Assembly (NCBI GenBank): GCA_963970005.1
Contig: CAXAMN010015336.1
Span: forward strand, 1-64,000
DNA length: 64,000 nt
Direction: 5' to 3'
Source: Durusdinium trenchii
Taxonomy: Eukaryota > Sar > Dinophyceae > Suessiales > Symbiodiniaceae
Positions within the stretch are counted from its first letter, which is position 1; every line of letters starts with the position of its first letter. The notes under the pieces are model-generated. The model saw only the letters and a program-made list of their open reading frames with translations, ran no database searches and had not been told where the DNA came from. Shown in pieces: positions 11,489-18,703 of the stretch. The position numbers and the translations under genes were made by a program.

Positions 11489-13051
11489 ATGGTGACCAAA
11501 ATTTCAGCGCTGCAGACAAGTGGTGAAAGCCTGGTTCTTGAAGTCACGCCAGAGATGACAGGCTGGGCACTCAAGCAGCAGATCAAGGAGAGCAAGCGTT
11601 GGGACGACGAGCTCACTTGCAGCACCACAGTTGTAGAGATCATTGTTGGAGACAACCATTTGCTGGCCAATGATGCAACGGTATTGGATGCTGGAATTAC
11701 TGAAGATACTGTTGTGACTGTGGTCTTTAAACCAAACAAAGCGATCTGCTCCAACCAAAGTGCGCTTGGTGGCATTGATGACTCTGAGCTGTTTGTGGTC
11801 GAAATTCCAGATGACGAAACACAAATTTGTGATTGCGCTTTCGAAGGTTGCGACAAATTGGCCAAAGTGGCCATCCCGAACTCAGTGACTCACATTGGGA
11901 ATTACGCGTTTGCCGGCTGCAGTGCTTTGGCATACCTGTCTATCCCCAACTCTGTGACGTACATCAGGCGCAGTGCCTTTACAGGTTGCGAATCTTTGAC
12001 AAGCTTGACCATCCCGGACTCTGTGACCTACATTGGGGATGATGCCTTTTTGCATTGCAGCTCTTTGGTTGACTTGACCATCCCGAACTCTGTGACCTAC
12101 ATTGGGGATTGGGCCTTTCGAGGTTGCTGCGCTTTGGCGAACTTGTCCATTCCGGACTCTGTGACCCAGATTGGTGACGCTACGTTTGAGGGTTGCAGAT
12201 CGTTGGCAAACTTGACCATGCCGGACTCTGTGACCTACATTGGGGAGGGTGCTTTTTGGGATTGCAGCTCTTTGGTTGACTTGACCATCCCGAACTCAGT
12301 GACCCACATTGGGAATCATGCCTTTCTGTGTTGCAGCTCTTTGGTGAACTTGGCAATCTCAGAGTCAGTGACCCACATCAAACAGGAAGTCTTTGGTGGT
12401 TGCAACTCTTTGACAAGCCTTACCATCCCAAACTCCGTGACCCACATTGGGCCTGAGGCCTTTAAAGGTTGCAGTGCTTTGGCAACATTGACCATCGCAT
12501 ACTCAGTGACCCACATTGGGAATGGTGCCTTTCAGGGTTGCAGCTCTTTGGTGAACTTGACCATCCCGGAGTCAGTGACACACGTCGGGGAGCATGTTTT
12601 TGATGATTGCAACTCTTTGACAACGCTTAACATCTCGGACTCGGTGACGTACATTGGGAGTTATGCTTTTCAGAACTGCACATCTTTGACAACTTTGACC
12701 ATCCCCAACTCTGTGACCCACATTGGGCCTTGTGCCTTTAAAGGTTGCAGTGCTTTGGCAACATTGACCATCGCAAACTCAGTGACCCACGTTGAGCAGG
12801 GTGCCTTTCAGGGTTGCAGCTCTTTGGTGAACTTGACCATCCCAGAGTCAGTGACCCACATTGGGGAGGGTGCCTTTCGGGATTGCCGCTCTTTGCTGAA
12901 TGTGACCATCCCGGACTCAGTGACCCACATTGAGTGCGCTGCCTTTGGTGGTTGCAGCTCTTCGGCGAACTGGACCACCCCAGACTCACTTGAGTACATT
13001 GGGCTAGGTGCCTTTGAGAGCAGAGAGCGAAAGCGCAGAAGACACAGCTGA
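11489..13051 (+). CDS. Ubiquitin-like / LRR_5 repeat protein, copy 2 (longest)
   Basis: 520 residues with no frame break. The N-terminal ubiquitin-like region (about residues 1-83) keeps LVLEVTPEMT, the helix ALKQQIKE and VVTVVFKPN. Seventeen 23-residue LRR_5 repeats follow. Units 9-11 and 13-15 are close copies of each other (KGCSALATLTIA in both), spaced 276 bp apart, which is exactly four units; this indicates growth by unequal exchange of multi-unit blocks. The C-terminus ends in a basic cluster (RERKRRRHS) that could act as a nuclear localisation signal; that is inference. There is no signal peptide. The start lies in cagccATGGtg, slightly different from the gagccATGG of other copies. 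Confidence 0.85.
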   Translation: MVTKISALQTSGESLVLEVTPEMTGWALKQQIKESKRWDDELTCSTTVVEIIVGDNHLLANDATVLDAGITEDTVVTVVFKPNKAICSNQSALGGIDDSELFVVEIPDDETQICDCAFEGCDKLAKVAIPNSVTHIGNYAFAGCSALAYLSIPNSVTYIRRSAFTGCESLTSLTIPDSVTYIGDDAFLHCSSLVDLTIPNSVTYIGDWAFRGCCALANLSIPDSVTQIGDATFEGCRSLANLTMPDSVTYIGEGAFWDCSSLVDLTIPNSVTHIGNHAFLCCSSLVNLAISESVTHIKQEVFGGCNSLTSLTIPNSVTHIGPEAFKGCSALATLTIAYSVTHIGNGAFQGCSSLVNLTIPESVTHVGEHVFDDCNSLTTLNISDSVTYIGSYAFQNCTSLTTLTIPNSVTHIGPCAFKGCSALATLTIANSVTHVEQGAFQGCSSLVNLTIPESVTHIGEGAFRDCRSLLNVTIPDSVTHIECAAFGGCSSSANWTTPDSLEYIGLGAFESRERKRRRHS

Positions 13052-13663
13052 AGACGGAATGGGTATTTACGCTGCGCTAATTCGATGCAATCCATCTTGT
13101 TCACCCATCTTGCCAAACTCCAGGGTGAGTTTGGTTGCGCGCGGAATGGGTTGATCGTGTGCAATGGTGGAGTATAAACCATCCTTATTAGGTTCAAGAG
13201 TCGGGTCTCCTTTTTGTTGCATCCCTTGATATCATCTTAGAACCAGGTGGTTCTTTCATGCCTGGATCTTCAACTATTTCAACATGTTTGCCTTGGTTTG
13301 ATTGATGAAGTCCGGCAGAAACATCTATTGCACAGTTGGAAGATCTATACCTAGCGGCCTACTGTAGCGCTTCCTGTCCTGGTGACCTATAATCAAGCAG
13401 TGTAGGGTTCTCCAGCCTGGTAACGGAAGCAGCTGGTAGGTTTTGTTTCCATCCCTTGAACCAGACTTCTTCCGCCGCTGGAGGCCCTGGCCGTTCTGGC
13501 TGTCTGGCCTTCGACTGAGCTGCCGCGACCGGCACTTCCCGCGCGCGAGCCGCACGTGGCAGTCCCCGCATCTAGTGAGGTGGGCAGCGAGTGAGGGGGG
13601 GAGCAGGTGGAGCTTGGAATTGCACTGCGAGAGTTGGGAGCCAAACAACAACGACCTATGAAT
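13052..13663. other. No recognised gene
   Basis: Unique sequence with a G+C-rich core at 13480-13600 that is open on the minus strand but has no recognisable product. Confidence 0.4.
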
Positions 13664-13737
13664 CCCAGACGCGAGCCCTGGGCCCGAACCTATGGAGGGG
13701 TCGGACCCGAATCCGAACTGGTCAGGGGTCTGGGGTC

Positions 13738-13742
13738 GAACC
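13738..13742. repeat. Target-site duplication, left
   Basis: gaacc directly outside the 3' LTR, repeated at the other end. Five bases is the usual Copia duplication length. Confidence 0.75.
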
Positions 13743-13905
13743 TACGAGAGCGCGTCGCTCCTTTTCTGCTGGTAAAAAGGGCTTCAGGTGCACCTAGTCG
13801 AACGTTCGTGACCCAGTTGGAAAATGCTACTCTTGATCATAGCCAAAAGGCCTTGACCTAGCAAACCGAACTTGGTACACTTCTTCATTTGTGCGGGCTT
13901 CCACA
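13743..13905 (-). repeat. 3' LTR of the Copia element
   Basis: 163 bp matching the LTR at 22250-22412 at 162 positions. It follows a purine tract on the element strand and is flanked outside by gaacc. Confidence 0.9.
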
Positions 13906-13913
13906 CTCCCCCT
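13906..13913 (-). other. Polypurine tract
   Basis: AGGGGGAG on the element strand, directly before the 3' LTR; the expected plus-strand primer position. Confidence 0.7.
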
Positions 13914-13992
13914 AGGTGCTAGCACCTATTCGGAGCCGCACCCCGTTCAAAAACTTGGCCGTCCTTCCGGCCTCAGCTCAAGCCCTCCTCGT

Positions 13993-14625
13993 TCACGTCG
14001 ATCGGAAGAGGGTGTATCCCCACCATGTGTCCAAGTGGAGCCCCTTCCTGCCGTTCCTCTCGTCGACCAAAATGGTCTTCCTCTTTCCAATCAGCGGCCA
14101 CGCCACTGTCATCCTCCATCTGCTCCATTCTTCTTCCAAGAGGATCTTCGTCTCGAAGTCGTACAGCTTCTTCCGGGTCTGGTGATGTACCCGGATTCCA
14201 ATCTTCTTTCCATCTTCGTGGTCGATCAAATACTCCCACGAGTCCTTGGCTGCTGTTCGCAGTGGTGGCGTAGAGATCACCTTGAGGACCGCTCCATTGA
14301 TGAACCCCTTCTGGAAGCCCGGAGTCCTCAAGTAGTCCCACATCTCTTCTTCATGACACCACTTTCCCAGCACGATCCCCTCCTCGACCGTGGTGATCAG
14401 CCTCAGTGGTTCCACCCTTGGCAATCGACCTTGAGGCGGCACCTGCGAGATGGTCTCGCCCTCCTGGGGTGGTGCTTCATCTCCTTCGCCGCCATGTGCT
14501 CCTGGATCTGTCTGTCTTGGAGGTCCCCGGCCATCTCCCGGATCGTGTGCCACGAAATGCACCCCCTCCGAATCCAGCATCACCCAAGTTCCTCCATGGT
14601 TTCGCCGTGGACCTCGGCGAACCAT
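13993..14625 (-). CDS. Copia ORF5: unrecognised 3' reading frame
   Basis: 210 residues overlapping the end of ORF4 by 46 bp in another frame. After a Pro/Gly-rich start it reads as real protein: TTVEEGIVLGKWCHEEEMW, KDSWEYLIDHEDGKKIGIR, RKKLYDFETKILLEEEW, GLHLDTWWGYTLF. It could be the natural C-terminus of the polyprotein displaced by an indel, or a separate 3' gene. No envelope features (signal peptide, membrane anchor) are seen in it. About 80 bp separate its stop from the 3' LTR. Function unknown. Confidence 0.6.
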   Translation of the reverse strand: MVRRGPRRNHGGTWVMLDSEGVHFVAHDPGDGRGPPRQTDPGAHGGEGDEAPPQEGETISQVPPQGRLPRVEPLRLITTVEEGIVLGKWCHEEEMWDYLRTPGFQKGFINGAVLKVISTPPLRTAAKDSWEYLIDHEDGKKIGIRVHHQTRKKLYDFETKILLEEEWSRWRMTVAWPLIGKRKTILVDERNGRKGLHLDTWWGYTLFRST

Positions 14626-16694
14626 ATAGCGATCCCAAGCGCTGGGTTGGCCCGTCGTCTCTCTTCTGCCTCGGCGTCATAGGCCCCTCGACACCATAGT
14701 CCAGAATCGGGTACTCGAAGCTCATCAGAGGGTTCTTGATGATCAGGAAATAGCTCCCTCTGCTGGTCCATCTCGGTCTGAGTGCCTCGATGCCATAGTC
14801 CCGGAGCTTGTCCTCGATGTTGTCCTTCTGGTTCAGGCCGGTCTGGAAGGGGAGCATCCTCTTCGTCCCGCACCGGTGTCTGCCCAGCGGATGCCATCGG
14901 GGCCTGGCACGGGCTGGTATTCATCCTCAATGCTCTCACCGAGATGCGATCCACCGGATGGGAGGTCCCAAGTTCTTGACGTTGGTAGGTCGGGTCATCA
15001 GGTTCTGCCCACGGGTACAGGTCTTCATGAGCTGAGTACCCAAATCCTCGAGAACCCCTGGCGGTTGAGGACAGCTCTTCCACGCAGTTCACCTTCACCT
15101 CCAATATCTTCTCAACCACCAGCTGCGCCACTCGGTCGCCCTTGTAAATCCTGAGGTCCACGTCGGAGTGGTTCCGCAGGAGCACCTTGACCTCTCCCCT
15201 GAAGTCCCGGTCGATCACGCCAGCTCCAGTCTCAATTCCCCGGATCGCCAACGATGATCTTGGTGCCACTCTTCCATAGCTTCCTCTCGGAAGTTCCAGT
15301 GCGATGCCCGTCTTGATCAGCACGCTGTCTCCCGGCTGAACCATCGTCTCTATGGTAGAGTGTAGGTCCAGTCCCGCTGCCTGTTCGGAGCCTCGAGAGG
15401 GTAGGATGGCTTCTGGATGAAGGAGTTTCACCTTCAGCTCCTCCGCGGGTTTGAACCACCGCTGAACTCCTGCGGAGCCCACTCGAAGGATGATGTCCCC
15501 CAAAACCGCAATGGCTGCTGTCAGCAGCACCAAGATCCACCACTCACTGTTCCCCTCCTCCTTGACAGTCTCCGACGCCTCGGCCCTGGTCACCATGCTC
15601 GCCACCACAATCATCATTCCGAGAACCCTCTGAAATCTGGGGTCCGGCGTTCTTCCATTCAGCTCCATTCTCTTGACCTCAATGCTCTCCGCCTTCTCAT
15701 CCATCATCCTCAACCTCAGGGACCTCTTGAAGTTCAGGAGCGGTTGCCCGGTGAGCTGCTTCGTCATGCCGTCCGCCACCAGCTCTGTCCCAGCTACATG
15801 TTCCAACGACACCTCCTGTGACTTCAGAGCCTCAGTCAATCCAGCCGCCCTGATCCTCAAGTGTCTCGTCCTCCACGATGATGTAGTCCCATTCGCGATG
15901 GCGATGGCTGCTGTCGAATCGGAGTGCAGTCTGACCTGGACCTTCTCTCCAAAGATCGCCTCCATCAACGATCCCGCCGACCTGCCACAGATCAGGCTTT
16001 CCAGCAGCGACATGAGTTCCGCCTCTGCCGTTGACAAGGTGATGAATGCTTGTCGTGTCGTATGCCAGGTGATCGGCGTGCCCCCAACACACACCACGAC
16101 ACCAGTCAGGCTCTTCATGTCCGATGAGGCGTAAGATGCATCCGAATACACCTCCACCCGGTTCCAGCCCTTCTCATTCTTCTCTTCCTCCTCAATGGCG
16201 CCGGAGATGTACAGCACCTCTTCCCTGGTCTGCCGGAGGTAGGCCCTCACCTGCTTCCCGATGGCCATCACCGCTCTCGGCCTCTTTGTGGCCCATTGAC
16301 ACATGATGCTCACCGCCAGGCAGACATCTGGCCTCGTCCTCCCCGCCACCCATAGGAGTTCACCAGTTTCCTTCTGGGCCTGGGTCACCTCAGTCAACTG
16401 CGGGCTCTCTTCCTCCTCCGGGGTCTTGATCTGGTTCAAGGATGCCCTCCCCTGCTCATCGTACTCCATGAACAGGCTCTCCAAGTACGCCCGCTGGTGG
16501 ATGGCGAAATCCTGGCCCTTCTTCTCAATCTCCATTCCCAGGAAGCGCACCGGTTCTCGGCCTTCTCTCACCCACTCCGGTTCCCCAATCCTCCAGTGCA
16601 TCTTGACCTGGTCAATGAACCCCTGGATGATCTCCTCTTCGCCCACCTCAGTACGTCGTCCACGTACGTGGCCACTGCGCCCTTTGTGGTCCAA
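14580..16694 (-). CDS. Copia ORF4: reverse transcriptase end, RNase H, hydrophobic segments, dUTPase
   Basis: 704 residues; the first ~20 are out of frame, then IIQGFIDQVKMHW resumes the reverse transcriptase. RNase H follows with YSDASYAS (~184), STAEAEL (~222) and HSDSTAAI (~258). Two hydrophobic stretches come next: VLGMMIVVASMV (~353-366) and WWILVLLTAAIAVLG (~383-400). Residues ~420-555 are a trimeric-type dUTPase with all five motifs: AAGLDLHS, GRVAPRSSLA, GAGVIDRDFRGEV, KGDRVAQLVV and RGSRGFGYSA. This enzyme converts dUTP to dUMP, keeping uracil out of new cDNA. The tail is proline- and acid-rich. dUTPase is common in some retroviruses and rare in Copia elements. Confidence 0.9.
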   Translation of the reverse strand: MDHKGRSGHVRGRRTEVGEEEIIQGFIDQVKMHWRIGEPEWVREGREPVRFLGMEIEKKGQDFAIHQRAYLESLFMEYDEQGRASLNQIKTPEEEESPQLTEVTQAQKETGELLWVAGRTRPDVCLAVSIMCQWATKRPRAVMAIGKQVRAYLRQTREEVLYISGAIEEEEKNEKGWNRVEVYSDASYASSDMKSLTGVVVCVGGTPITWHTTRQAFITLSTAEAELMSLLESLICGRSAGSLMEAIFGEKVQVRLHSDSTAAIAIANGTTSSWRTRHLRIRAAGLTEALKSQEVSLEHVAGTELVADGMTKQLTGQPLLNFKRSLRLRMMDEKAESIEVKRMELNGRTPDPRFQRVLGMMIVVASMVTRAEASETVKEEGNSEWWILVLLTAAIAVLGDIILRVGSAGVQRWFKPAEELKVKLLHPEAILPSRGSEQAAGLDLHSTIETMVQPGDSVLIKTGIALELPRGSYGRVAPRSSLAIRGIETGAGVIDRDFRGEVKVLLRNHSDVDLRIYKGDRVAQLVVEKILEVKVNCVEELSSTARGSRGFGYSAHEDLYPWAEPDDPTYQRQELGTSHPVDRISVRALRMNTSPCQAPMASAGQTPVRDEEDAPLPDRPEPEGQHRGQAPGLWHRGTQTEMDQQRELFPDHQEPSDELRVPDSGLWCRGAYDAEAEERRRANPALGIAIWFAEVHGETMEELG

Positions 16695-18703
16695 GTGCTC
16701 TGATCATCCTGTTCCTGTACCAGCCAGATGTCCGCCTGAGGTGTTGCTTGCACCCTCACGGGTCTCCCTTCTCTCATCCACTGGAAACTTCTGATCTTCC
16801 CATCTCGGTGGTCACACCAATCCCGTGGAGAGGTCACTAACCCGTAAAGGGCTTTCTTGACAAGCCACAACTCCTTCTGATCTCGAAGCACTCCCGCCTC
16901 CTGAAAGATCCGTGGCGGTTGGACTACCACCACCCCACGGTCATGGGCCGCTGGGGCGTTGAGGAACGCCGTCTTGACGTCAAGGGTGCTGAGGGCCCAC
17001 TGGTTGATCGCCGCCAGCTTGATCAGCGTCCTCACCTCGATTCCACTGGCACCGGAAGCGAACGTGGACTCAGAGCTCTTGGCATGCATGAAGTTTCCAC
17101 ATGCTACCCCCCGGCACTTGTGTCTTCCTGTGCCTGCCTTTCGACTGAAGATGGCCTTTGCTGGCACCAGGTCAAAGTCCCTGCCCTGCGCCCTCGCCTC
17201 CTCCTTCAACCGATCCGACTCCGCTTGGCTAATGGCCTCTACCGCCTCCGACTCATCGGTCAGCGCCACGTACTCCTCGACCATGGATGGCTTCCACTCT
17301 CCCAGGTTTCTCCTCACCTCGGTCAGGCCCACCATTCGCGTTTGCAGGAACTCCGGGGCCTCCTCCAATTTCTCCTCGATCTCGGTGACCCTTTTCCTCT
17401 CTTCCTGTCGGCCGGCTTGAACGGCTTCTTGGCTGATCTCCTCGATCTCCATCGTGAGAGCCTTCAGAAATCTCTCATTCCTGACCTCTCCGGAGTCCTC
17501 TTCCAGAAGTTGAAGCTCCTGAGACAGCATTCTCGCTCCCCGATGCTGTAGCTCCCCCCAGTCTACGGACTCCATCTCCGTCTCCACCTGGAGGAGTTTG
17601 ACCTTTCCACGGGTCCTTCCCGGTCTTTTCCGTGGCTGCTGGGTCTCCTCTCGGTCATCAACCTCATGAATCACTCCAGCTTCTCGATCTGGTAGTTCCA
17701 CTCCTCCTGGCATGTCATCTACCTGGATAATGTCCGCGGTGTGGAACAGCTTTCCCGTGTCGAGCTCCTCCACGAAGTATCCCGGTGAGGTCATAGACAT
17801 GGTGACCGCTGGGCAGAGAACTCTCACTTGGGTTCTGGTCGTGGACAGGTATTTCTGGCGATCACTGTACAGCTTCCTCTTAGCCCAGACCACCTGACCA
17901 AAGGTCGCCAGCTGTCGCCGCTTCCACCCCATGGACTCCAGTTGACTTCTCAGTCGAGTGTCTGCCCAGTGCCTCGAAGCATGACACCAGTAGCTCTCAT
18001 CAAGACCTGCCGCTACCAGTAGGGTTCGTGCACCACGTTTCAGCTGAGCCACTGCTCCCTCTGCACGGCCATTTCCTTTGAAGTTGTCTCCATCGGTGAA
18101 GGTGCGACATATACTTCTGTCTCGTACCCACTTGTCAAACATCTTGCTCTGGTACTCGCCTGCCCGATCAGAATGCAGACGCTTGACAGGGAGACCCAAG
18201 AAGGTCAACTTGGCCACCATTCGTCCCACTGCTTCCAGGACTGCCGACGCACCCCGTTTCTCCATGACCTCTGCAAACGTGATCTGCTTGACCTGGAAGT
18301 CCTGCTCTGACTCCACCAGTGAAGCCCACTCCTTTTCATCGTCCAGGCCTGGCCAAGGTCCTTCCCGTTCGGGATCTTCTTCTCCTTCATCAACTACCGT
18401 GAGCTCCGGTCCTTCTCCTTCAGCCCCTTTCAATTCATCCTCTTCATGGATCGGGATGAGCGATTGGCCACCCTTGGTCACCGGAACCAGGTAGACTCCC
18501 ACCAGCACAAAGCGACCCTTCCCAAGTTGGTCGTCCGCCAGCATGAACGGTCCTGCCGTGTCGATTGACAGCGTATAAGCTTCAGCATGTGGGATCCTCT
18601 TGTGCGCCTTGCCGCGTGATGCGGCGATGACGCAGGACTTGCATTCTCTATTGTAGGGCAAATGCCCGTTCAGAAGGTGTCTTTTCCAGGCATCCAGATC
18701 CAT
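16568..18703 (-). CDS. Copia ORF3: integrase and reverse transcriptase
   Basis: 711 residues in the same frame as ORF2, separated by only one stop codon. The HHCC finger is at residues ~9-24 (HLLNGHLPYNRECKSC). The integrase core has Asp in SIDTAGPF (~48), Asp in LHSDRAGEY (~178) and Glu in GRAEGAV (~214), giving the D-D(35)-E spacing. Reverse transcriptase begins near residue 500, with ALSTLDVKTAFLNAP, KALYGLVTSPRDW and ATYVDDVL (~676-683) carrying the catalytic Asp pair. The last ~25 residues (RRSSRGSLTRSRC) are out of frame: the true continuation is in ORF4. The break lies just after the active site, near 16625-16645, so reverse transcriptase is split between two frames. Confidence 0.9.
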   Translation of the reverse strand: MDLDAWKRHLLNGHLPYNRECKSCVIAASRGKAHKRIPHAEAYTLSIDTAGPFMLADDQLGKGRFVLVGVYLVPVTKGGQSLIPIHEEDELKGAEGEGPELTVVDEGEEDPEREGPWPGLDDEKEWASLVESEQDFQVKQITFAEVMEKRGASAVLEAVGRMVAKLTFLGLPVKRLHSDRAGEYQSKMFDKWVRDRSICRTFTDGDNFKGNGRAEGAVAQLKRGARTLLVAAGLDESYWCHASRHWADTRLRSQLESMGWKRRQLATFGQVVWAKRKLYSDRQKYLSTTRTQVRVLCPAVTMSMTSPGYFVEELDTGKLFHTADIIQVDDMPGGVELPDREAGVIHEVDDREETQQPRKRPGRTRGKVKLLQVETEMESVDWGELQHRGARMLSQELQLLEEDSGEVRNERFLKALTMEIEEISQEAVQAGRQEERKRVTEIEEKLEEAPEFLQTRMVGLTEVRRNLGEWKPSMVEEYVALTDESEAVEAISQAESDRLKEEARAQGRDFDLVPAKAIFSRKAGTGRHKCRGVACGNFMHAKSSESTFASGASGIEVRTLIKLAAINQWALSTLDVKTAFLNAPAAHDRGVVVVQPPRIFQEAGVLRDQKELWLVKKALYGLVTSPRDWCDHRDGKIRSFQWMREGRPVRVQATPQADIWLVQEQDDQSTWTTKGAVATYVDDVLRWAKRRSSRGSLTRSRCTGGLGNRSG

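Noticed and set aside
11472-11490. ccgtagtattttcagcc before LRR copy 2 resembles a dinoflagellate spliced-leader relic
   Set aside because: The paralogues have cagtagtctttgagcc at the same place, so the likeness arises from shared leader sequence and is only partial.
13738-13742. LTR boundary four bases further out (aacc included in the LTR)
   Set aside because: aacc precedes the repeat on both sides, but a 5-bp gaacc duplication and a directly adjoining primer-binding site fit the shorter LTR better.
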